From positions 1-9,802 of the forward strand of contig JAYEJW010000373.1 in assembly GCA_034716535.1 (NCBI GenBank): a DNA stretch of 9,802 nt. Reading direction: 5' to 3'. The position numbers were made by a program, and so were the translations under genes. Position 1 is the first letter of the stretch. Each line of letters opens with the position of its first letter. The notes under the pieces are model-generated. The model was not told the origin of the DNA. It saw only the letters and a list, made by a program, of their open reading frames with translations, and ran no database searches. This document shows, piece by piece, positions 1 through 6,350 of this stretch. The DNA is from JAYEJW01 sp034716535. Its GTDB lineage: Bacteria; Pseudomonadota; Gammaproteobacteria; Chromatiales; Chromatiaceae.

Positions 1-310
1 CGTAAATCACAAACCGTAGTGCCATAACGAGAGACAAACATTCATAACCCAATGTTATTATTGGATATTATCAGATGCGGTGACAAAGATGGGTTATCAG
101 TTGCCTTCCTTTCCCCTCCTCGGTGTTATTTCCAACAGTATTTCGTCACGAACTTCTAAGAATCCCGCACCTCGGCACCGGCTCGCAGGCGGTGAGCCTA
201 TCCGAGAAAGTACGCTCGGGCGGAGGTCCGGAGCCCGGTCAGCGACAGGGCGAGCATCGCGGCGTTGTCCCTGGCGTCCTGTGTGCTATGCGCCTCAGCG
301 CTCGCAATCG
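1..310. other. Left-end stretch without a supportable gene
   Basis: Nothing here can be supported as a gene. The first 160 bases are visibly richer in A and T than the rest of the window, as expected of intergenic DNA. A short inverted repeat CCAAT-GTTATT-ATTGG lies near 50-65. A weak CCGAG/CTCGG stem lies near 203-219, downstream of the MscS stop on the minus strand, but no T-run follows it, so I do not call a terminator. Open frames crossing this stretch are antisense or out-of-frame to the MscS gene and look like nothing known. Confidence 0.5.
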
Positions 311-1987
311 TCATCCCGATCCGGATGCGGACGGCGGTGTCGCCGGCGCCGCATACCACTGATCCTGGGGTACAAGCTTGGGCTCTGGCGGGTCCTCCAC
401 ATAGGAGGGCGTCATTATCCCCACCCCGTATTCGTTGAAAACGTCCAGGATGTTCCGGTACAGCGCCGAGTAGATATGCGCCATGTTCTTCGGATCGGTG
501 CAATAGGCGTTGAGCTCATAGGTCACGGCAAAATCCCCCAACGCCTTCTGGAGCACGAAGGGCTTTGGCTTCTTGAGCAGTCCGCTGGTGCGTCCAGCGG
601 CTTGTTTAAGCATGGCCTCCACCTGTCGCCAGGGGGTCTCGTAGCCGATGCCGACCGTGGTGTGCAGGATCAGCCCCTGCTGGCGCCCAAGCGTGCTGTA
701 ATTGATAACTTCGCCATTGAGAACGGCAGTATTCGGGATCACGACCTCCTCGTTCTTCAGGGAGCGCAGCCGGGTCACCAGGACCCGAATCTCCATCACT
801 TCACCCACGGTGTCGTTAATCCTGATTCGGTCCCCGATCTTGAATGGGCGCCGGTAGGTCAAGCTGTAACCGGCGATGATGTTGCCGATGATGGACGACG
901 ACCCCAAGGAGACGATCAGACCGAGCAGGATGGAGATACCCTTGAAGGCCTCGGACTGAGAGCCCGGGATATGTGGATAGGCCACGACGAGGGCGAAGAC
1001 GACCACCACCAGGCGCAGGATTCTGTAAGTGGGCCAGGCCCAATCCCGTTCGAAGGATGCCAACTTGACGGCGCCGCTGTCGATACCCCGGAAGAACACA
1101 TGAATCATCCCCAGGACGTAGCGGGTGACAAAGAACAGGATCAGCAGGAAGACCAGGTCCGGAATCGTGGCGAGCAGCCCCTTCCCCATCTCTCCAAGCG
1201 GGTTCAGGATCAGGTCGAACAGCCAGATCGCGAAGCCGCGCGTCCAGGGGTAAAGACCCAAGACGAAGTTGAGGCAGAAATAGAGCGTCAGCGCGATCAA
1301 GACGGCGTGGAGTCCCTTGACAAGCCCGCGCAGGAACTTGGCCAATTGCTGCGACCTGATGAACCGGGCGGACTTCGCCTCCAGGGTCTTGATATGCTCC
1401 CTCAGGCGCCGCTCCACGAGATTGTCCAGGCTACGAAACCCCTTCCAGAAGCCGAACAACAGCCCAACGGCGATCAAGGTCGCCGCCAGCGCGTAAAGGC
1501 TCTTGGTCAATAGGACAGGCGGGCTGCGGTCGCGGCGATAGTTGGCAATCGCCTCTTGCAGGCGCACTTGCTTCGACTCGGCGAGTATCTGACGGCTGAG
1601 TCCCTCGATCTCTGCATCGGCGTCGAACAGGTCGAGCAACATGCGATTGCCCGCCATCAATAGCGTACGATCCTCCTTTTCGTTCAGGGTCACGGCACCG
1701 GCTGGGATACTCTCGTCGTGGGCGGCGGCGATGATCTGCCGCCTGATCTCCGCGGCACGCCGCGCGGCAGGAAAGGCCAAAGTGCCCCTCACCTTCAGGA
1801 TCACACGCCCGTCCACGATCACGTCGGCGACCTCGACCCCCTCGCCGCTGGACGGCGGCTCGGCAGCCTCCTCACCCTGCGCGTGAACGGCGCCCGAGCA
1901 GCAAAGCCAAAGCAACATACCCGCCATGATCAAGGAAAGTGCACTCCAGCAACATTGCCGCCGAATAACAGCCGCGAATTCTTGCAT
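311..1987 (-). CDS. MscS-family mechanosensitive channel, large multi-domain form
   Basis: Inner-membrane channel protein of 558 residues, about twice the size of the small E. coli MscS. A signal-like hydrophobic stretch at residues 13-36 ends in an AHAQ-type cleavage site. It is followed by a periplasmic region of about 120 residues that is partly charged and helical. Membrane segments lie near 160-182, 227-246, 272-300, 323-340 and 350-378. The last is the pore-helix region, with small residues (LGLIVSLGSSSIIGNIIAG), and it leads into the family's cytoplasmic beta domain (RRPFKIGDRI, then VVIPNTAVLNGEVINYS at 415-431). The C-terminus is Pro/Ala/Ser-rich. The ATG at 1987 has GAGG 8 bases upstream. 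It is the last gene of the sulfatase run, 160 bases after the beta-barrel gene. Family knowledge: such channels release solutes when membrane tension rises. A specific role with the sulfatase is inference. Confidence 0.93.
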   Translation of the reverse strand: MQEFAAVIRRQCCWSALSLIMAGMLLWLCCSGAVHAQGEEAAEPPSSGEGVEVADVIVDGRVILKVRGTLAFPAARRAAEIRRQIIAAAHDESIPAGAVTLNEKEDRTLLMAGNRMLLDLFDADAEIEGLSRQILAESKQVRLQEAIANYRRDRSPPVLLTKSLYALAATLIAVGLLFGFWKGFRSLDNLVERRLREHIKTLEAKSARFIRSQQLAKFLRGLVKGLHAVLIALTLYFCLNFVLGLYPWTRGFAIWLFDLILNPLGEMGKGLLATIPDLVFLLILFFVTRYVLGMIHVFFRGIDSGAVKLASFERDWAWPTYRILRLVVVVFALVVAYPHIPGSQSEAFKGISILLGLIVSLGSSSIIGNIIAGYSLTYRRPFKIGDRIRINDTVGEVMEIRVLVTRLRSLKNEEVVIPNTAVLNGEVINYSTLGRQQGLILHTTVGIGYETPWRQVEAMLKQAAGRTSGLLKKPKPFVLQKALGDFAVTYELNAYCTDPKNMAHIYSALYRNILDVFNEYGVGIMTPSYVEDPPEPKLVPQDQWYAAPATPPSASGSG

Positions 1988-2015
1988 GGTTACATCCTCG
2001 TTGGTGAGTGGATCG

Positions 2016-2147
2016 TTACTTCGGCAAATCCGGCGGCGAATCCGGGACAGCCCACGTGTAATTCTTGCCCGAGTTGATGCCTTGCTTGTCGGCGGGATTT
2101 ATTCGTGGTCCGTTCCTGATTCTCAAAAACGATGTCGATCCTACAGT
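2016..2147 (-). other. Coding-like spacer, in frame with the preceding gene beyond its TAG
   Basis: The spacer between the beta-barrel gene and MscS continues open in the beta-barrel gene's frame for 43 codons after its TAG and ends at TAA (2016-2018). The first 17 codons use AT-rich and rare codons. The last 26 end in G or C at about four of five third positions and read like protein (…GINSGKNYTWAVPD…SPPDLPK). No start codon with a ribosome binding site is visible. This may be the 3' remnant of a lost gene, or a chance open frame. I do not recognise the peptide. Confidence 0.25.
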
Positions 2148-2984
2148 CTACTTCGGGAACAGGAACTGCCAGGTGAAGTTGATCTGCCAGTCCGGGGCGC
2201 CGTCCGGGCGGACCACGTTGTAGTAGACCTCGAGCCGGGAATTGATCGCCTGGTGGCCGACCTTGAAAACCCGCCCAATGCCGCCGCCGAGCGGTACGGT
2301 CCACTTGTTGCCCGATCCGGCCCCCCAGTTGGCCGTCACGACCGAATCGGTGAGCAGGAACCAACCGTTGTCGAGATTGTAGTTGACGAACGGCTCCACC
2401 AACATCTGGCTGACCCCCTTGCGCTCGGAGTCGCCGGCGAAGGACCAGAGCTGGCGCAGCAGCAGGCCGACGGAGCCCCACTTGGGCTGGGTCAGAAACA
2501 CCGCGGTCGGTCCGGCGCTCCATTTCTCGCTGCCGAGCTGCTCGTCCGTGGCCGTCGGCATCGTGATGGACGGACCGACGCCCCAGATGACCTTGCCCAC
2601 CTTCACCGGCGAGAGGAACAGGGAGTAGTTGATGTCTCCCAGCCCGGTGGCGCCGTCGCCCTGGACGGGGTTGGGTATGCCGGGGAGGCCGGTGACCTGC
2701 CCGGGGGTGTCGATCAGGGGCATGATGATGCGGTTGACCAGGTTCCAATCGCCGACCGTCACCGGCAGCACCGGCTGTATGTTGAGAAAGCTCGCCTCGC
2801 CGTTTTCCGCGCCGTAATCGAAGGTGAATTTGAACGGCAGGCTGTACAACGAGCTGATCGGGTTTTGAACCGCGGAGCGCAGGTCGCCGCCACCATCCTC
2901 AGCAAGCGTAGCACTGCCCGGGCTAAGGAAGAGGCCGGCTAGGACCGCTATAGATGCTAACCTGGGTTGTTGAACTAACGGCAT
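2148..2984 (-). CDS. Outer-membrane beta-barrel (MetA/SphA-like 'transporter') protein
   Basis: Predicted exported outer-membrane protein of 278 residues. I chose the ATG at 2984 because GGAG lies 7 bases upstream and it gives a clean signal peptide (MPLVQQPRLASIAVLAGLFL, then an SATLAED cleavage region). A TTG at 3002 would add six residues but has no ribosome binding site. The mature part shows repeated short amphipathic strands separated by Gly/Asp/Asn turns, for example FLNIQPVLPVTVGDWNLVNRIIMPLID, PVKVGKVIWGVGPSITMPTATD and INFTWQFLFPK. This pattern is typical of small proteobacterial barrel proteins annotated as transporters. It ends in FPK rather than a terminal Phe, which is slightly unusual for an outer-membrane barrel. 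It lies 206 bases after the sulfatase on the same strand. The role is inferred: passage of the sulfatase substrate or product, or of another hydrophobic compound. Confidence 0.75.
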   Translation of the reverse strand: MPLVQQPRLASIAVLAGLFLSPGSATLAEDGGGDLRSAVQNPISSLYSLPFKFTFDYGAENGEASFLNIQPVLPVTVGDWNLVNRIIMPLIDTPGQVTGLPGIPNPVQGDGATGLGDINYSLFLSPVKVGKVIWGVGPSITMPTATDEQLGSEKWSAGPTAVFLTQPKWGSVGLLLRQLWSFAGDSERKGVSQMLVEPFVNYNLDNGWFLLTDSVVTANWGAGSGNKWTVPLGGGIGRVFKVGHQAINSRLEVYYNVVRPDGAPDWQINFTWQFLFPK

Positions 2985-3158
2985 CGAAATTCTCCATGCC
3001 AATTGGGTTGGCTGAGCAATGCGATCAAATCGCGAACTCCCGGGAAAGCAGGTTTACCTTTATCGCGTTACATTCCAGCATCCGATGCAGCGGGGATGTC
3101 CTGGCGGCGAAGAAGAGCGGATTCCGAGAGGTGGCGGTTGCCGCATGCAAGTGTTGAT

Positions 3159-3182
3159 GCGGCGCGCCCGAAGGCGCGCCGC
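3159..3182 (-). repeat. Strong GC hairpin just after the sulfatase stop
   Basis: Two copies of GGCGCGCC flank a CGAA/TTCG four-base loop. They form a stem of about 10 pairs immediately downstream of the sulfatase TGA on the minus strand. No T-run follows, so it is not a classic intrinsic terminator. A role in stabilising the sulfatase 3' end or lowering read-through into the beta-barrel gene is inference. Confidence 0.6.
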
Positions 3183-3190
3183 GCGACCGA

Positions 3191-4813
3191 TCAGTTGCTT
3201 GGAGCCGCTTTCAGCGTCGCCAGGGCATCATCCACGTTGAACTTGGCGGGCTTTTGCCGCGGCGGGAACTCCTTGAAGGTGTCGATGTACTCGCCGACGA
3301 AGGTCTGCGCTGGCACCAAGGCAAAGATACGCTCGATCCACCACCGCTCGTAGTTGTTGGAGTCGGTGTCGGCGCGCTCGAAGGGGTCGGTGCGCAGGTT
3401 GAAGATCTTGGGGATGCGCAGCGGCACGAAGGGTTCGCTCCAGACCATGAAGCCACGCTCGCGTTGCTCCATGAACACCAGCTTCCAGTCGTCGTAGCGC
3501 AGCGCCACGAGCTGGCCGCCGTCGTTCCAGTAGAGGAACTCGCGGCGAGGCCAGTCGGTACCTTCAGCCGAATCGCCGGCCAGGTTGGGCAGCAGGTTGT
3601 AGCCGTCGAGATGGACCTTGAGCGCCTTGTCGCCGAGGGTCGTGCCCTGCAACAGCTCCGGCTTGATCTCGGGGTTGCCGGCCGCGGCCATCAGCGTCGG
3701 GACCCAATCGAGGGCCGAGGTGGTGTCGTTGATCACGGTGCCGGCTTTGAACTTCGCCGGCCAGCGCGCAAACATGGGCACCCGATAGCCGCCCTCCCAG
3801 TTGGTGTTCTTCTCGCCGCGGAACGGAGACAGTCCGCCGTCCGGCCACTCGTTGTAATGCGGGCCGTTGTCGGCGGTGTAGAGGACAATGGTGTCGTCGG
3901 CGATACCGAGCGTGTCGAGTAGATCCAGAACCTGGCCGACATGACCGTCGTGCTCCACCATGCCGTCGGCGAAGATGCCCAGCCCGGTCACGCCCTCGCT
4001 CTCCTGCTTGAGGTGGGTGTAGAAGTGCATGCGCGAGGTCGAGAGCCAAGTGAACCAGGGCGTTCCCGCTTCGGTGTTGCGCTTGATGAACGCCATGGCG
4101 CGCCCGACGAACTCCTCGTCCGCGGTCTCCATGCGTTTCTTGGTGAGCGGCCCGGTATCCTCGCATTCCTGCATGCCCATGGGGCCGAAGCGGGGATCGT
4201 CGATGTCGCTCGCCGTGTCCGTGGCCTTGCAGTCCAGGACGCCACGGGGTCCGAATTCGGCGCGGAATGCTGGGTCCTTGGGATAGTCGGGATTCTCGGG
4301 CTCTTCCTCGGCGTTGAGGTGATAGAGGTTGCCGTAGAACTCGTCGAAGCCGTGGACGGTGGGTAGGAACTCGTTGCGGTCGCCGAGATGGTTCTTGCCG
4401 AACTGGCCGGTGGCGTAACCCAGCGGCTTGAGCATCTCGGCCAGGGTCGGGTCTTCCTTTTGAATGCCGATGGAGGCGCCGGGGAAGCCGACCTTGGTCA
4501 GGCCGGTGCGGATCGGCGACTGGCCGGTGATGAAGGCGGAGCGCCCCGCGGTGCAGCTCTGCTCCGCGTAGTAATCGGTGAAGAGGACGCCTTCACTGGC
4601 GATGCGGTCGATGTTGGGCGTGCGATAGCCCGCCATCCCCCGGCTGTAACCGCTGAGATTGGTAATGCCGACGTCGTCGGCCATGATCATCAATAAATTG
4701 GGCTTTCGGGCATCGGTGGAAGCGGTTGCGGCCGGGGTCTCTTCGGCCATCGATCGCAAGGGGACGACGGCCAACACCGTCGCGCCTATCATCCACAAGA
4801 GTCGTCTCGTCAT
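3191..4813 (-). CDS. Secreted sulfatase (arylsulfatase-type, formylglycine enzyme)
   Basis: Sulfatase-superfamily hydrolase of 540 residues that should cleave a sulfate ester in the periplasm. The signal peptide is at residues 1-24 (MTRRLLWMIGATVLAVVP, cleavage near SMAEE). Metal and catalytic signatures are in order: MADDVG (Asp46, Asp47), SCTAGRSAFITGQ with Cys87 as the residue to be oxidised to formylglycine and Arg91, GKNHLGD (Lys140, His142), YTADNGPHYNEWP (Asp315, Asn316) and the FRGEKNTNWEGG block (Lys334). The core is C-T-A-G-R, with Ala in place of the usual Pro. Length fits the family. AAGGAG sits 7 bases before the ATG, and the receiver-protein TGA is only 14 bases upstream, so the two are probably cotranscribed. 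No formylglycine-generating enzyme or anaerobic maturase is in the window, so maturation must come from elsewhere. The true substrate cannot be read from sequence. Confidence 0.95.
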   Translation of the reverse strand: MTRRLLWMIGATVLAVVPLRSMAEETPAATASTDARKPNLLMIMADDVGITNLSGYSRGMAGYRTPNIDRIASEGVLFTDYYAEQSCTAGRSAFITGQSPIRTGLTKVGFPGASIGIQKEDPTLAEMLKPLGYATGQFGKNHLGDRNEFLPTVHGFDEFYGNLYHLNAEEEPENPDYPKDPAFRAEFGPRGVLDCKATDTASDIDDPRFGPMGMQECEDTGPLTKKRMETADEEFVGRAMAFIKRNTEAGTPWFTWLSTSRMHFYTHLKQESEGVTGLGIFADGMVEHDGHVGQVLDLLDTLGIADDTIVLYTADNGPHYNEWPDGGLSPFRGEKNTNWEGGYRVPMFARWPAKFKAGTVINDTTSALDWVPTLMAAAGNPEIKPELLQGTTLGDKALKVHLDGYNLLPNLAGDSAEGTDWPRREFLYWNDGGQLVALRYDDWKLVFMEQRERGFMVWSEPFVPLRIPKIFNLRTDPFERADTDSNNYERWWIERIFALVPAQTFVGEYIDTFKEFPPRQKPAKFNVDDALATLKAAPSN

Positions 4814-4827
4814 TTCACATCTCCTTT

Positions 4828-5247
4828 TCAGTGCGGGGTTGGGATTGGTTCGGGGTCAATTCTTGATGCGTCCCGGGCTGCTTCCACCGCCCAAATGATC
4901 GCATCCAGCAGGGCTTGCCCGTCCACCGGTTTGTGGAAGAAGGCGGCGGCGCCCGCTCGTTTCGCGGCCGCGCGTTTCTGCGCCGAGTCGTAGGCGGTGA
5001 CAACGATCACCGGAAGCGGATGGCCCTGGCGTGCGAGCAGGCGAGGCAAATCCAGGCCGCTTGGGCCCGGCATGTGGATGTCCGCGATCACGCAGGCAGC
5101 CTCCGCGGACTGCCCCAGACTGATAAGCTCCGGCACCGTCTCGAAGACCGCGGCGCGCATCCCCGCCGATTGCAGCAGGCGCGCGAGTGCGTGCCGCACC
5201 GAGGACTCGTCGTCGACGATGTAGACCGTGATCGGAGTGGGTGTAAC
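4828..5247 (-). CDS. Stand-alone receiver-domain response regulator; start codon unresolved
   Basis: Single receiver domain of about 139 residues with no DNA-binding output domain. Phosphorylation residues are intact: VDDE acidic pair (residues 12-13, counting from the GTT at 5247), Asp56 in ADIHMPGPSG, Thr84 in VVTAYD and Lys106 in FHKPVDG. These numbers equal those of the FixJ-type regulator at 6351-6986, and the two receivers are clearly related. The expected start is therefore at or next to 5247, but that codon is GTT and no ATG, GTG or TTG lies close by. The nearest in-frame alternative, a GTG at 5415, would add 56 mostly Arg-rich residues that overlap the small ORF in another frame and look non-coding. 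Possibilities are a lost start, a sequence error, or a non-canonical start coupled to the small ORF that ends 5 bases upstream. It probably works as a phosphate sink or a partner-binding switch (inference). Confidence 0.75.
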   Translation of the reverse strand, partial: VTPTPITVYIVDDESSVRHALARLLQSAGMRAAVFETVPELISLGQSAEAACVIADIHMPGPSGLDLPRLLARQGHPLPVIVVTAYDSAQKRAAAKRAGAAAFFHKPVDGQALLDAIIWAVEAARDASRIDPEPIPTPH

Positions 5248-5252
5248 GGACC

Positions 5253-5378
5253 CTAGTCGATGTGCCCCTTCTTGTGCTGGCCCACGAGGTAGCCGCCGAC
5301 TGCGCCGACGTAAGCGAATGTCACGCCGGGAATCAGAAACGTGGCCGCAGCCGCGGACTACAAGGCTCTGTTGGTCAT
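5253..5378 (-). pseudogene. Small single-helix membrane ORF with an in-frame amber codon
   Basis: A 41-codon frame missed by ordinary length cut-offs. It begins with ATG at 5378, preceded by AGGAG with a 9-base gap, and reads MTNRAL, then TAG (5358-5360), then SAAAATFLIPGVTFAYVGAV and GGYLVGQHKKGHID, ending at TAG (5253-5255). The part after the amber is a credible membrane helix with a Gly-rich face and a positively charged end, so it would sit as a one-span inner-membrane peptide. A single G-to-A change (TGG to TAG) would explain the interruption. The final TAG is 5 bases before the receiver gene's expected start, which suggests translational coupling. It may be decayed, mis-sequenced or read through. 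I do not recognise a family. Confidence 0.45.
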
Positions 5379-5438
5379 TGATGTCTGCTCCTGGTCGAGT
5401 GACCGGGAGAGACACTACACCGCGTGGGAAATGGCGTA

Positions 5439-5458
5439 TATAGGACTTTGGTCCTATA
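5439..5458. promoter_or_regulatory. Perfect palindrome, likely operator of the sulfatase unit
   Basis: TATAGGAC-TTTG-GTCCTATA has 8-bp perfect arms around a 4-base centre. It sits 61 bases upstream of the small membrane ORF on the minus strand and about 190 bases upstream of the antitoxin gene on the plus strand. It resembles the GGGACT-N-AGTCCC type of box bound by DosR, a NarL/FixJ-family regulator. A FixJ-type regulator is encoded less than 1 kb away. Binding by that protein is inference. No good sigma-70 -35 element accompanies it, which would fit an activator-dependent promoter. Confidence 0.55.
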
Positions 5459-5588
5459 CGGGGTGTCGATCGGGTAGATTGGCGGTCGGCAGTTGTGGGG
5501 CTGTTACAGGCCGTCAGGGGAACCCGAACCGGCTCCCCGATCGGCATCCAGCGAATATCGGCAGCGTTGATCGTCGCCGACTTGCTGA

Positions 5589-5617
5589 TTGACAGGCCAG
5601 CTATATATGACCACAAT
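5589..5617 (+). promoter_or_regulatory. Promoter of the toxin-antitoxin operon
   Basis: TTGACA at 5589-5594 is a perfect -35. A CACAAT -10 at 5612-5617 follows after 17 bases and matches TATAAT at four of six positions. The expected transcript would start near 5624, leaving a short leader before the antitoxin ATG at 5648. Confidence 0.45.
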
Positions 5618-5638
5618 TGGCGAAAATCAATGCCAAAT
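5615..5638. promoter_or_regulatory. Imperfect dyad, possible antitoxin operator
   Basis: AATTGGC and GCCAAAT form an imperfect inverted repeat with a 10-base centre. It overlaps the proposed -10 and ends just before the antitoxin start. The position is typical of sites through which Phd/YefM-type antitoxins repress their own operon. This rests on position and short arms only. Confidence 0.3.
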
Positions 5639-5647
5639 GGGTTCACA

Positions 5648-5908
5648 ATGCAGGTTTCCATTCGAGAATTGAAGGCGCATTTATCCCAATACCTCAGCCG
5701 GGCACGGGCGGGACAAAGCTTTGAAGTCACATCACACCGCAAGATTGTGGCGCGGATTATCGGAGTGCCCGCATCGGACAGCGGTCTTTCCCGTTTGCTG
5801 GCCAGCGGAGCAGCGACCTGGGCGGGGGGTAAACCCGCCGGTGCGAGTTTGCGTCTGAGGGCGAAAGGCACGCCGGTTTCGCAAATGGTGATGGAAGATC
5901 GCGGTTGA
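5648..5908 (+). CDS. Phd/YefM-type antitoxin
   Basis: Small antitoxin of 86 residues that should bind and neutralise the toxin encoded next to it and repress their shared promoter. The N-terminal MQVSIRELKAHLSQYL matches the Phd/YefM DNA-binding start, followed by a helix-strand region (GQSFEVTSHRKIVARIIGV). The C-terminal tail, with WAGGKPAG and SQMVMEDRG, is the usual toxin-binding extension of those members paired with PIN toxins. I chose the ATG at 5648 because it gives the family N-terminus and fits the predicted transcript start. An in-frame ATG at 5630 would add six residues. The ribosome binding site is weak for both. Its TGA overlaps the toxin's ATG by one base, so translation is coupled. 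Confidence 0.88.
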   Translation: MQVSIRELKAHLSQYLSRARAGQSFEVTSHRKIVARIIGVPASDSGLSRLLASGAATWAGGKPAGASLRLRAKGTPVSQMVMEDRG

Positions 5909-6336
5909 TGCTCTACTGCGACACCTCCGCCCTGCTCAAGCTGTACATCGAAGAAGCCAACACCAGTAGGCTCCAGTCAAGAGTCGCCGAAGCGGATGCC
6001 GTGGTGGTGTGCCGCATCGCGTGGGCCGAAGCCTTCGCCGCGCTGGCGCGTCGCGCCAGGGAAGTGCCCGAGGACCGCCCCGTCATCGAGGCTGCCAAAG
6101 CGGCGCTGACCACCGACTGGCCGCATTATGTGGTATTGGAAGTGAGTCAGTCAGTCGTGGAACGCGCCGGGGACTACGCCGACACCTTCGCTCTGCGTGG
6201 TTACGACAGCGTGCAACTGGCGGCGGCGTTCGAGGCCGGACGGATAGCCGAGACCATCATCGACTTCGCTTGCTTCGATGTGCGCTTGAACAAAGCCGCG
6301 CAGGTGTTGGGAATGCGGGTGCTGGACGCAGCCTAG
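5908..6336 (+). CDS. vapC: PIN-domain ribonuclease toxin, VapC type
   Basis: Toxin of 142 residues, expected to be a Mg-dependent RNase that cleaves an essential RNA (often tRNA or rRNA in this family) when its antitoxin is lost. The PIN acidic residues are in place: Asp5 in MLYCDTSALLKLY, Glu41 in AWAEAFAAL, Asp100 in LRGYDSVQLAAA and Asp124 in CFDVRLNKAA. Length is normal for VapC. Its ATG overlaps the antitoxin stop (TGATG). A TTG three bases earlier is open but less likely. The gene ends 14 bases before the convergent response-regulator stop, with no terminator visible between them. The pair reads opposite to all neighbours, which fits insertion as a small accessory cassette. Confidence 0.9.
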   Translation: MLYCDTSALLKLYIEEANTSRLQSRVAEADAVVVCRIAWAEAFAALARRAREVPEDRPVIEAAKAALTTDWPHYVVLEVSQSVVERAGDYADTFALRGYDSVQLAAAFEAGRIAETIIDFACFDVRLNKAAQVLGMRVLDAA

Positions 6337-6350
6337 ACCTGAGCGAAGTC

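Noticed and set aside
80..1513. Long plus-strand open frame of 477 codons opposite MscS
   Set aside because: It is antisense to a clear MscS gene, rich in Asp/Gln/Arg/Gly, shows no domain, and follows from the G/C third-position bias of the gene below it.
3159..3182. Intrinsic terminator after the sulfatase
   Set aside because: The hairpin is strong, but no T-run follows it on the minus strand; it is kept only as a hairpin.
3254..4366. Plus-strand open frames of 222 and 141 codons opposite the sulfatase
   Set aside because: They are mirror frames of a well-supported sulfatase gene, with no recognisable motif or ribosome binding site.
5253..5360. Genome-wide amber recoding (TAG as pyrrolysine or another residue)
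   Set aside because: TAG ends the PIN toxin, the FixJ-type regulator and PuuE at family-appropriate points, so TAG works as a stop in this organism; only local read-through or decay remains possible.
5467..5543. CGATCGGG / CCCGATCG inverted repeat, 61 bases apart
   Set aside because: The arms are only 8 bp, with no transposase, no target duplication and no further arm extension; it could easily be chance in GC-rich DNA.
4828..5871. Receiver protein extended upstream to a 347-residue protein
   Set aside because: The added N-terminal 208 residues run antisense through the toxin-antitoxin promoter and the antitoxin gene and look non-coding; the domain itself starts near 5247.
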